A DNA stretch of 64,000 nt from the NCBI RefSeq assembly GCF_910591885.1, contig NC_063273.1:6324001-6388000 (forward strand), read 5' to 3'. Origin of the DNA: Bombus terrestris. Its lineage: Eukaryota > Arthropoda > Insecta > Hymenoptera > Apidae. The notes under the pieces were generated by a model, which was not told where the DNA came from, ran no database searches, and worked only from the letters and a program-made list of their open reading frames with translations. A program made the translations under genes and the position numbers. Positions 26,061-37,751 of the stretch are shown here, piece by piece (position 1 is the first letter of the stretch; every line of letters begins with the position of its first letter).

Positions 26061-26581
26061 AGGTGGAACGCGTCATACGCTGGCACTTTCATTTTATCAC
26101 GCCTGAAAATTTGATCATAAATGCAAGAAAAATTCGCAGCGTAATTATCAACGACGATGAGAATTTCCTGCGAAATTGGACGAAGTTGCCGGTTTCTTAA
26201 AGAAAACACGGCTTCATGGTCGGTTCCACGCGTGTCGAGGAAGCGTTTCACAACGGCGCGCCGTGAAAAACGAAATTGAGCGCGTCACTGGCGAACAAGA
26301 GCGTCGGCAGCTGTCCCCGGAGGAAGAGAGCGTCCCGGCGGCAGCGTGTCACGTATAATGCAATCTCTCGCCTTATCCACGCTTCTATGAGAATACGACG
26401 AGTCTAAGTTTATTAGAGGAGCTGCAGGTTCTCTGCCTCGGCGTAAGATAAAAGGATTCGTGCAAGGATGCTACCGAGTGCGGAAACTCTGATGATAAAT
26501 CGTAAACCACGTTACGCAGATTCTACTATTGTACAGTTATACTTAAACTTTATTCGTATACTTCATACCCTGTCGTCCATT

Positions 26582-26912
26582 ACGTGTGTATAATATTATT
26601 GAGATTGTATAATTTTGTGTGCTAGACAAGATTGGCCGCGTAATAGTGACACGCGTATGTGAATATGAGTGTGTGGAAGTATGTGTGTGCACGGCGTCTC
26701 GAAAAACAGATGAATGTAACTGCTCCGTTGGCAGTGTGGTATGGAAGATGGTGAGACAAAGTGAGTGCTGAGACACGTGCAAATGTATATCGACGAAGAT
26801 CCTGGAAATCGTTTATTAAATAAATCTAAAACTATTTTAATATGAATTCTAAGTGTAACTTTAGTATTCCTTTACTTTTATTTCGACAATTAAGATTCAC
26901 AATTCTTAACAT
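26582..26912 (+). repeat. Dispersed repeat, copy 2 (possible LTR-derived)
   Basis: This is the partner of the repeat at 19560-19880, in the same orientation and diverged throughout. It ends TTCTTAACA where copy 1 ends TTCTCAACA. The two copies lie about 7 kb apart on either side of the exon at 22373-22752, so if they were the two LTRs of one element the exon would be inside it. Independent solo copies are more likely. Confidence 0.65.
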
Positions 26913-29900
26913 ATATCAAGCAAGGAAACGAATACCATTGAGGAAAATATACTATTTGATCTCGGATGTTGTTTCACCGAAAAACGGTGACGGATAATAC
27001 AATTGAACATACGTTCAGAGACAGGAATCATAGTAAATATAAACGATGAGTTAATAAATTCCAGTAATCGTTGGGAGTGCCACCAGCCTGTGTCAACGAG
27101 GGATCGTCTATTGCTGGCTCGATGCTGCTCTTGGGACTAGTAAAATGCCGAATGATTTAGACTCCCTCGAGCCGTGAAGCGGTACGCATTCAATCGACGC
27201 GACGTTATCACAGGAATTGCGGAAAATAAAGCTTGTATTTCTAAATTACATTCTATTCTCTGAGTCATGAAATTTCACCTAGATTACAATGAGCATCTAA
27301 AACGGTACTCGCGACGCATCTCGGCGAGATATTCGTTTCTAGAGCGGAATAACGTTAGCTGGGAGTCTGGCTTCAGGACGAGGTAAAACGAAGCGGGAGA
27401 TTGCCACGGAAAGAGGGGATTATTAGCATCTCAATAAGAAGGAGAAACTCCGTTTGACTGTAACAAGGCACATGAATGCTCGACTAATATCCGTCGCGGT
27501 TCACATAGCCGCACTATAATTCTGTCGCCAGAAATTGCTCCAACAATGTCGTTACTCTCTTCTTGACCACAGTTCTAAATATACGGTATCCGGATTAAAA
27601 TCATGGCTTTCAATGATTTGCAGGGTGGAAGTAGAGAGACGGAAGTATGCTTATGATCATTTCATCGCATTATTCATTTACGAATCGTTTATGACAGTTA
27701 ACTGTAGTTTCGTGTTCTGGACAGCTAATGAAATGAATTTCAGATGGACAGATATCGATTTCGACTTTTTACAGTTTGCGAATTCGTTTGACTAAGATAG
27801 AACGATGGGTCTTTGTGTAATTTGCTGAATTTGTTAAATTCCTCCTGTTTTCTTTTATTTCATTATTGTAGGTCTATTGAGAAAACCAGACAATCGAAAC
27901 GTTTTGTTAGATTTTACGAAGGTACGAAGCACCCATTTGCCTGCTGGAAGCATCCACGTGAATTTCTCAACCGATCTACGGTTCCCCGGAACACAATGAA
28001 GCGATCGATAAACGAGGTGGTTGCCGCTATCGCGATAAATTCGCTTTTCCGGTTACGGTCGGGTCTCCAAGTTAGCTCGTAAATACGAGACACGAAAACT
28101 TATGTGCGAAAATTCAACTACCTGCAAAATAGAGTGTTCAACGAGGTCCCTCGACCTATTGCACCCGCACGCGCTCATGGCTAATTGACCAAATTATTGC
28201 TGGAAAACAGGCTTCGTCTCGATTTAAATTCCAAACTCGAATCCAAGTTCGAATTTAAATTGTCAGGATGAAAACTCAGATTTTCCAAAGCAAGTGTAAA
28301 TGTTATTCTGCATCGCACGTGTAAAACTTCGATTCGCTACAATCCTCGGAGACAATTCCGAGAAACAATTCTTGGAATTTTCTAATTCCCGAGAGTATCT
28401 TTTGGAAGTAGGGTAATAACGCTTTTACCATGAGAGCATAAAGTTGCTAATTCACATGATTCCGAGTAGTATAATGATATTACCACGATAACAAATTTTA
28501 TCTCGTCTTATTCCTACCCGTGTCGCTTCATTTTCTTACGAAATATTTTCTCGCCCGGATAGAAATTATTACGAGCGAAAAGCTTACTCTATCGCGTACG
28601 TAAAAATGGCCGGAACTGTAGGAGTCTGAGTAGAGCGCGCGCGCTCGTAGATATCAGCGAACATCCCGCGATTACGGCGAAAATTCCCGTCGGAAGCTTT
28701 TCGCGGTGGACTTTTATCCGAGTTTCAAGGTAAGCTCGTGTTTACAGTACGCCGCTGGGAGCTATACGAATAAATAGAAGACGGGAAAAAGCCGAGTGAA
28801 ACTCGGGAAAGCGGGATCCGGTCGTTTTCTGGACCGATTTCGCTTCGATGAGTTGCCGCTCGTCAACGTCAAAGTAAAGACCGTCGGGAGACACGTTGGC
28901 GAACAGCTGACGACCGATTTTACAGCACAGCCGCGTGACTCGTTAATTATCAGCAAACAAGCGATTAACGATTCCAAGTGTTCTTTGTCACGCGAACACG
29001 AGTGCGCGTTCGTGATTTCAACAGGAAAGAAAGCGACCAGGGAAATGAGATTTTACTCGAGATCATAGTTTGTTTGTTTAGAAATTAAAACGGAGAAATG
29101 AAGTCGGAGATGAATTTTAATGAGAAAGTTTCTTTCTCTTGTTTCTCTTTTGCGTCGAGCACGCGGAACATTGCGGTGGAAGAGCGTTTTTCTTGAAATG
29201 ATGTTTTCCTTTGCGCGCCAGGTTTTATGTTTTTAACCTACTGCGATGAACTCGAGCGAATTGATACAGAAAAATCAAATTAAACCGTAACTAGTATGGT
29301 AGATATTATCTCATCATGTAAATGAAAATATTCATAAATTTCCTCTTAAGCGAAAGATTGCGAAATCCAACAGATGCAACAACAATTCTGAGATTTATAT
29401 TACGTTCCTGAAGGGAATCTCCGATTTACAAACAAGCCAATTTGAGTAGCCATTTCGACCAAGAGATTACAGGCATTTGTATCGTAATAAACTTCCCTGC
29501 GGCTTCGTAATTACGTCAGTCCTTGTACTTCTTGCCGTGATCTTTAAGGCGGACTTCGTTGGAAGTTGTTGGAAAACGCTACGAGGAAACGATCGTACCG
29601 CGATTTCTTTATCTTTACGAAGCTTATAACCAATCGTCTACCCGCCAATGGTTTCACCGAGGCTGCGTTCGATTTACCATAGCACGTTGATCAATGACGA
29701 TTTTTCCGCGAAGAAATGGGTCGCGCGCGCGACTCGAGAAAACTCGACACTCGGCATTCACTGACGTAATCTCCGAAGTATGTTTAACCTCGTCGATTTG
29801 ATCGTTCGCCGGTTACACAATTTTAAATTCTCGATAAAGTTGGCATGACACTCTTCGGATCGAGAATAGCGAGAGCGATTTTTCAACGCCAGAACCGCTA

Positions 29901-31499
29901 AATCAGTCAAAACGAATGATTTTCGATAAAATATAGCGTTAAAATTTGCAAACTTGGTCGTTGCGAGCAGAGAATTTTAGACGTTTAAAATCACGGTGAC
30001 GAATTTGAGCACTGGCTGACATCAGCGTTGACTGAAATCGCAAGGTAAGATTGTTGCTAGTCGACTCGAGGGAATCGATACTTCAAGGGAGACAAAACCA
30101 CATATCTCGTGCAACAGTACGACGCGGAAGCGATTCGGCAGACGATTTTATTTACGACGCTATTCCGCGGTCGTCCACCGAGAGGCGAAAGATTTTACTT
30201 GCATTTTATGTAGGTCGTGCCGATTTCACCGTAATCGCCTTTAGATCGCTGATTTTATAGGGGCAGATCGCGGCCATCGCAATGAGTTCCCCTGTCCGTT
30301 CCCCTCCGACGACAAAATTTATTTCAGCGCAGCTAACGGCGAATAAAACGCTACGAGCCTGTTTTCCAATAAAATTCCCAATCGTTGATATACTCGATTA
30401 ACGCGATATAAATTTTCCCACGCGCTTGTTTAATCAAGGACCTTGACAATTTCCAAGTTTTGCACGAGTAAAGGAGGACCACTTTTATTTTTCCAAACGA
30501 AGAGAGTTTGCTTCGAAAGTTTCAAATTTATTATTCAAACTAGAAAAGTAGGAATTTCCGCGCCGACGAAACGTCCAATCAGCTCCAAAGCCTGTTTCAC
30601 GAAAAGTCTCGTAAAGCGAGCTAACATTATCGGCAAGGATCAGCGAGCACGCGTTCAGTTTCCGCGATCCTTTCCATCCCGAACTTAATAATCTCCAGCC
30701 GATGGAAACGCGCGGCTTTTGCCGCAGGGTTTACGTTCTAGCGAGAATTTTCGGAAAAATTGAGGGCGTCGCTGCGCTCGTAATGCTACTCGTCGAACGC
30801 GGTTGCATTGTGCTCGTTTTATGCGCGGTGTCACGTGCGGATAAATGGACGCATTCTGAAATAAAAGCCGGCGTTCGTGTGGCCGAACGACGAGAAGCAG
30901 GCACGAAAACTGGGGGAAAATCGGGGAAGCCGCTCGTTGCTTGTATCTTTCGTATCTTTATTATTTCGAGCCTTTATCGTTGGAATTTCATGGGACCTGT
31001 TAGTTAGACCGAAAAGGACGAACGTATTCGGACGAGAATTTATCACTCCTCCGGGACGACAGGCTAAAGCGGCCCCAGAAAGTATTTCACTGTCCAAACG
31101 GTGCGTCGCTAATGCTGATAAAATGAACGTACGAGCGTCGCGTCTTTCATATTTGATAGAAGATAGCGCTATCACGGTGTTATTAAACCATACCTTGGCA
31201 AGAAGCCGGGGCAAAACGTTGCTGAATAATTAACAAGACTTGCCCGACTAACGAGAACTTGGGCAGAAAATTGTGCGCCAGTTGTGCGAGCCACCTCTCC
31301 TCCCACCAACGACACCGAAATTCTCCGGTGCAAGTCCTCGTTGCACTCGTTACAATTGCACCCTGGTGCATAATGCAAAGAGTCGGCTTGTTGTAAACTG
31401 CGTTTGGAACTAGTGACGTGACAAAGCGTTGTTGAATACCTATTTCTTCCTTTACTTTATTCGCTGAAACTTTGTGGAATTTAGTGGAAATTTATGCGC

Positions 31500-31662
31500 A
31501 AGTGGGATAGGTCGGCAGACGAAGACTACGAATAGGAAGCAGATTTAGACGCTGGCAGTCGGACCAAGAGTTGAACGAATTTAACCAGAACTAGAAGTGG
31601 AATAGGTCGACAGGTAAAGACCACGAGATGCAAGTAGATTCTGATGCTGGTGATCGGACAAG
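31500..31662 (+). repeat. Diverged tandem duplication, period about 96 bases
   Basis: Two segments, 31500-31567 and 31596-31662, share the order AGTGG(G/A)ATAGGTCG(G/A)CAG, AA(A/G)GAC(T/C)ACGA, AGATT, G(A/C)TG(C)TGG and CGGAC(C/A)AAG with many substitutions. They look like an old local duplication. There is no coding character. Confidence 0.5.
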
Positions 31663-32171
31663 CACGGTACTGCTGGTGAAATAAGGACGATATTTCCATA
31701 CTTGTACTAAATGGCACGTTCGCCGGGTAATTTAATATTATGTACTTTGATGTCTACGTTGATCGATCGATTCTTATTTAGATACGAATGATGCAGTAGA
31801 AAGTTGCAATGTAAACAGTGGTTGCACGAGACGCGAAATACTTTCGATCTAGAAACCTTTCGATTCGAGCAAGTACAATGCAAAAAACATGGACGAGTTG
31901 TTGACTCACATGGCTGATTCGACGACGCGAGAAGCACGGGAGAAACTCGTGTTAACGATAAATCTAGTTGCTGGTGTAGGAAGTCGTAAATCTCTTAGGC
32001 ACACGGCGAAAGAAATGAAAATCATAGTTCGATACTTTCTACTCGATAGAGTTCCTCTTCGTTTAGATCCCGCCGGCTTCCTATTCACGCTCAGCTGCTT
32101 CGCTCTCCTACTCTCCTCGTCCACGCTCCGCCGTAAATTCGATCAGAGTAGCGGCATAATTGCAGGATTGG

Positions 32172-32187
32172 CCGCGCGCGCGCGCGT
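32172..32187 (+). repeat. (CG)n run
   Basis: A short alternating CG stretch, GCCGCGCGCGCGCGCGTGCG. Its survival suggests germline CpG methylation is low here. It could adopt Z-form DNA. Confidence 0.7.
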
Positions 32188-34548
32188 GCGGTTTTATCGC
32201 GCGAACGTTTCACGCGGTAAGAATCCTACTCGAAAATTCGACTAACGACGAGAAGCAAGTCTAAACGAAGCAGTCGACGCTGCAAATTAAATATATCGTC
32301 TGTGTGGAGGATGCGACCAAACAGGATTCGGAAGGTTTCACCGGCTGGTCCAAACTTTGCTTGGGTAATTTGGAGAAGCGGGCTTGAAAAACCGATGAAA
32401 ATTGATTACACGATGTCGGTGCGACGAGAGCATGGAAAATTCTGTTGTTGATCCACGAGGATAATCCAAAGGAGAGAGATTTTGTTGTCTCGCGTAAATA
32501 CAGTGACTCGTGAAAGTAGAAACCTATAATACGTTACGCGAAATATTTCGAGATTTCATTAGCGTTGTAACCAGACCTCGCGATCGTCGATTATTTTCTT
32601 AAGGTTTCAAACAAATTTGCCTACGTATAGGAAAGCTACAAAACATTTATTATAAATATAGATCTCAGATTACAAGTACCATAAAAGTATTTAAACAATC
32701 CATTAATCACTATATTAGGAAGTCTCGATGCTCGTTACCGCTACTCGAACCGTATACGAAGGTTGTTTCATTAAATATACAATTACGATAAATATATCCT
32801 GCAACGTTCAAGTTTTTTATAGTAAGTGTTCAAATATTCTCGTGATCCACCGTAAGTGGACTCCAGAGGGTTTCGTGGCTGGAAGAGTGCCTAGAGTTAA
32901 GCTTAAGAGGATCTGTCCGCCCTGGGAGTAAAGAGTAGGCGTATGTTCGTGTGGGTAGAATAAGGGAATATTTTCAGGAACCATCGGTCGACACGACTTG
33001 CCATGAAGAGGCTATTTGGTAAACTGACCAACCAAGTGTGCTTGTAATGCAACTGTGCGCAATTAGTGGCGCAATTGTTTGGCATGACTAAGCGTACCAG
33101 GAAAAGGAAAGACCACGAGAGCGTTAATTTTTGAATCATTATCTATAACAGGTTGAGCAAACGTACAATTGTACGAAAACAAGAAAAGTTTCCGATAAAA
33201 ATGGCCAATCGTTGGAGGACACGTTCGCCGATACGCAGAGCAGATTCGACGGAATTTCGCGTTCGGGTTTCACAGAAAGGAAGCCACGGAATGCGTAACA
33301 CGATCGTCGTCGGAGACTGGTTGCTTTTTCAACCGCATTTCACTTTCAAATACCTGGGATTCCTGAATCGCGCGAAACCAGTGACGTCTTTGACCAGTTC
33401 GCGGAAATCAAGTCGAAGTTTCCTATACGTTTGACCACCGACTGCTCTTAAAAATCCTCGGACCGGCTTCGATTCTCGGCCAACGCGGTTTTCGCACTGC
33501 CGTACGGGCTTTCGAAATTCCCAATATTCTTCGGACCATTCAACCACATCGAGGTGGTCGTGTAAGAAAGTGTAGGAAAATCGAGACTTCACAAGCACCA
33601 GGATATTCCAACGCGACTCAATTAACTATGAATCAGAATATTATTACAAGAAAACCTTCCAAATTGCACTATTACGACGCACAACTAGCTCACGTTCACT
33701 CTCCCACGATCTAGTGTTGCACTGCACCACGTCCAACACAACGAAAAGACGTAGCACGGAAAGTCCTTCGACCTAACAACGGCCTCGCTGGTTCGAACAC
33801 TGAATGCACTTCGACGATAACCAGGCGTTAATCACGAAACGCAAACTCCGAACGAAGAACGACACAGATCGGCCTTGAAACTGTCGGAAGAACGCAGTAA
33901 CCATTGGTCACGTGATAGGACGAAACGATCGCGGGAAAGAAATCGATTTCTCGCGAGGTACGTCAGGCTCTCGCGACGACGATGGACCCGGCTCCACGCT
34001 AACCTCGAATGTTGTCCAATGCCTCTCTCTCTCGGTCGGCGACTCGTACGCTGCCCGATACAATCTATTTACGAGTAAAAGCACTCGCGTTGCATGCCAA
34101 CGCGCGGCGGGCACTGGCGTGTGCCGCGGACACGAGCACCGGAGGGACAAGTTTTCGCTACGCACGTGTACCGAATCGAGACGATGACACATCGATGAAT
34201 CATAGCGAGTCGCGATTTGATGGTTGTTGCTGAACATGTAATATTTGCAGATCGAATTCGTGGCAAAATCATGCTTCGTCTTCCGAGGAATTAATTAGGC
34301 GGATGAATATTCCATGTTTATAGACGCCTGTAAGAAATGCTGATCAATATGCAGGTGATTTTTTGGAGATACACGCAGAGATACTATACAGAGATTTACG
34401 AGCGAATGTTAATATCTCAGGGCTTGAATCTACACATTAAAATCAATAAAAGGACGTCATATGCACGCATACATTTGTAATAAAAAAGTATTTATTTTTC
34501 TGTTCAGATTCACTCTCTGAGACCATTGATACTAATTTAATGAATTCA

Positions 34549-34627
34549 TTTAATCAATTTATCAACCAGAATATATTAAACCCATCAAAATATATTAAAT
34601 TATCGATTTAATCAATTTATGAACCAG
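34549..34627 (+). repeat. Short direct repeat, about 20 bases, spaced 59 bases
   Basis: TTAATCAATTTAT(C/G)AACCAG occurs at 34549-34568 and again at about 34608-34627, in AT-rich sequence that also repeats the word ATATATTAAA. It is a minor local duplication. Confidence 0.5.
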
Positions 34628-34879
34628 CCTGTATAGCATGTTCCTCCAAGTGTTCTAAATAAAACACCAAGGTATTCTTACAGTTGCTCCCTGCCAACAG
34701 ACATTATTCTGGACTCGCGAGAGCGCACCTATGAAAATTCCACTTCGTAACATTAATGATACTCGAAATAAACCGTCTTCGTCCGTGCCATACAAACCCG
34801 AGCTCCGTGCACCCGGATACAAGACGAAGTGTACGCGATGAAATTTAAGAGAACGCCCGCCACGATGCACTTAGGGTAT

Positions 34880-35290
34880 CTTTAAATATTCTACGAACGT
34901 TCTTTCGGCGATGCAACGGGAGAACGTCGTGGAAAGCCATAGAGTAACCGTGTACTCGCGCCAGGTACGCGCTCTGCTTGCGGTCGACTTTCCCGCACGC
35001 TCTTCAACGTCGAAGTTCACCGGTCTGAGACGTGGGCGAACCGCGCGGCGCCCACCTACGTGTCTCGTTCGCGACTTCCACTAACCTAGGCCAACGTTTG
35101 CTCGCGTCCTGAAGCTGGCCCCGCGTCTAAATGCCTTCTCCGAGCAGCACACGCAGCTCGCCCCGTCGCGGGACGATTTGTCCTCGTCGACGTCAGTCTC
35201 GTCGGCGGGCGAAACGCTTCAACGACGACGTGCAGACCTCGCTGAAATATCGAGAGTACCCGCTGCTTCGATGCAAGTCGGGTTAATGAG
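34880..35290. promoter_or_regulatory. CpG-rich block, possible internal promoter or untranslated first exon
   Basis: Base composition shifts to high GC with dense CpG over about 400 bases, unlike the AT-leaning introns on either side. There is no transposon-like structure. Within a very large minus-strand gene this could be an alternative promoter with a non-coding first exon: the minus strand has donor-like TAG|GTTAGT near 35086 and TAG|GTGGGC near 35054. No TATA box or initiator is clear. This is an inference from composition only. Confidence 0.3.
35131..35286 (+). CDS. Small open frame in the CpG-rich block, 51 aa, uncertain
   Basis: This ATG-to-TAA frame lies inside the GC-rich block, with a TAA codon immediately before the ATG, so the start is unambiguous if it is translated. 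The product begins MPSPSSTRSSPRRGTICPRR, has a very basic Arg/Ser first half (possible nuclear-targeting character) and ends DVQTSLKYREYPLLRCKSG. Codons are mostly G/C-ending, but the whole block is GC-rich, so this is weak evidence. There are no splice sites I trust around it and no recognised homologue. It may be a small peptide gene, the first coding exon of a transcript, or chance. Confidence 0.22.
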   Translation: MPSPSSTRSSPRRGTICPRRRQSRRRAKRFNDDVQTSLKYREYPLLRCKSG

Positions 35291-35415
35291 CGTTTGGAAT
35301 TTTGAGGTGAACGTTCGAGAGGATTTCTGAGATTTATGCCACGCGTTGCTTTAGGCTGTTTTGGTTAAGGTACGAAAGACGAGCGAGTGGAAACGCCGCG
35401 GCTGATTGACGAGAT

Positions 35416-35482
35416 GCTTCGACGTTTCTCGTTTAGCTTCGATGTTTCTTCTTTAGCTTCGATACTTCCTGCTTAGCTTCGA
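35416..35482 (+). repeat. Minisatellite, 20-base unit, about 3.3 copies
   Basis: Three tandem units begin GCTTCGA and end CTTTA, GTTTA or GCTTA: 35416-35435, 35436-35455 and 35456-35475, followed by a partial unit GCTTCGA. They differ by a few substitutions. Confidence 0.8.
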
Positions 35483-37727
35483 GGAATTTCGTCAAGAATT
35501 ATGTATTGTAACGTTGAATCCGTGAAATCTAACGAGCAACGATCGGGGCTAAAGTACGTGGAAGTTGGTGAAAGGATGAGAACAAATTGCGATTCGTGGA
35601 GTGACGAGGGTCGGTTTTACTGCCGAAAATGTAAAAATATTTTTCTAGAAAATTCGCTATGCATTTTACAATTTTCAGATCACGACAAATTGCTGTAAAG
35701 TCTCCTCGTTGCTCGTAATTAGAAAAATTCAATAATTATATCTTCGGGGCTAACGCGACGCTTCCTCATGTTCGATCGTAAAATTACATTAAATTGAGAA
35801 AGTTAACAAAAACGAATTTATCGTGTTCTCCTCTTATAATCTTCGTATGCTTAATTCTCGCATCGAATGAAAAATGAAACATAGCAGGCACGTTTCGATC
35901 GGCTTATTCCGGGATGATCCTTGCGAGAGGTGCAAATCGAGTGCGAACAAAGCCGCTTTCATTCAACGTTCGTCGGTCGCGGAAGCGCGTAAATTTATCT
36001 TGACGCGTCCCGGCGACGTTTATGCTTCTACGCAGTGGAAGCCCGGTTATTGACAGAAGTAGCGAGCATTTGTTCCCCTTTAGTTTTATTTTCCAACCCC
36101 TTCTCTTTTTTTTGTAAGAGCGAGAGAAAGAACTCGAGTACGTTTCGGAACGAGCAAACAGCAATAACGAGCCACGATGTATACACTCGGTTGCCTTTTT
36201 GCCCCAGCTTTGCAATGGATACCACTCCGAGCGTACGAAGACGTTTCTATTTTCGAGTACCGTCGCGTCAGTCCGTTTCCGCGACTGGCTATGTTTTACT
36301 TGCTCGTGTTTCGCTTCTTTGACTCGATGCCGAATTATCGAGCACACAGGGAATCGTTATCGCCAATTACAGCTTGCGAACCTTTTTCGTGCTACTTTCG
36401 AGTTTAATTACGAAAGAATCGTAAAAAGTAACGAGAACGAGTGAATGTTAAACGTTCGAAGAAACTCGAGATGGGGCAAAAAGTCCGATATTTTAGGCGA
36501 AATTTCCTCATATTTTCCGATAAAGGGCTTAAATCGACCAGAAGGAAGAAGAATGCTTGTAATAATCTGAGAAATGTGTGATAAATGTAATATTATAATC
36601 ACCTACGGCGATATATATGAAGCTGAAGCTGTTCTTAGTGGAATTTTTAATGTCACAGACTTTGCCTACTTGTTCGTTTCCGCGAACTATTAAACAAGAA
36701 TACGGCAGACAGCGGGAACAGCGTCTAGTTCTATTAAAAGCGACATTTTACAGCGGGCCACGTGATTCACAATGTTCCCGGAAATAAAGGTGATATGCAA
36801 ATGCGGGAATAGCATAGTTATTCTCGCGCACGGCCGCGCCCCTTCCTTCCTCCTCCTCTCTTCGTTACGTCGCGATAAATATTTCCGTGAATTCCACCAG
36901 AGAGTTCGTCGTGTGCACCGAATAAAGGGAGACGGAGGCGAGGGATTAAAGAAAAATATCGATTGAAAAAGATATGGGGAAAGAGCGAAGCGATGGATTC
37001 TAATCGTCAACTGTATGAACACCTCTTCGATTTTGCATCCTAGCAATTCCATATCCCAAAGCAAAAAGTACCTTCCTACAAGCGAAACCTGTCGCGAAAA
37101 CTTCCTATGAAAGTCATATAACACTTTCTACGTTTCGATTCGAATTTTCCAGCGATGCTCTTCCGATTTGCGTAACTGGATCCCGTTGAGAATGCGCGGC
37201 GATATGGCCGGGTACACGCGAGTCCCGAGGGACGAAAACCTGGCGACTTGCCTTTTCCACTAACGAAAACGCGTTATTGCACACGATGCTCGCGTCAGTC
37301 GAAGAAATTCGCGTCGCGACGAACGAGCGTGTCTCTATTTGATGCGACGCGTGAGCCGCAGATTCTATCAATTTTTGGCCGGAGATGTTCGTACCCACGT
37401 CCGCTTGAACATGTTCAGACACAGAAGAAACGACACGAGTTTTTTTTAAAAGATAATTTCTGCAGACGATCTTCCATGGCTGGCGTATTCGTTCGCAAAT
37501 TAAAGTCAAACCGAGCACGAAGAAGAATTCGATGGGAAAATTTTAGCATCTTGAAGGTGGAATTCTTATGGAGATGCTACCGCTTTCAAGACGCGGTCAA
37601 AACAATCTTCCTTATAAATAATCATTAGCCGAAGTTATGGTTCGTTAGGGGCGACGGTGGAAAGAAACAAAATCCAGCCACCCCTTGCAGTGATGCATAA
37701 TGCCTGGGGAGAGAAATAGCTTCACAG

Positions 37728-37751
37728 TGAGAGAGAAAGAGAGAGAGAGAA
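37728..37751 (+). repeat. (GA)n simple repeat
   Basis: GAGAGAAAGAGAGAGAGAG-type run. On the minus strand it is part of a strong pyrimidine tract ending CTCCCCAG near 37709, but no donor or sustained coding frame follows. Confidence 0.75.

Noticed and set aside
27872..27921. 50-base plus-strand micro-exon between a strong TTGTAG acceptor and GAAG|GTACGA donor
   Set aside because: Too short to judge coding character, and no neighbouring plus-strand exon supports it.
35904..36347. 147-codon open frame on the minus strand
   Set aside because: Composition follows the local AT/CG-rich background, several overlapping frames on both strands are equally open, and there are no splice sites.
36690..37518. 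Two adjacent minus-strand frames of 144 and 134 codons
   Set aside because: Neither has paired splice sites or recognisable sequence. Frames of this size occur repeatedly by chance in this window.
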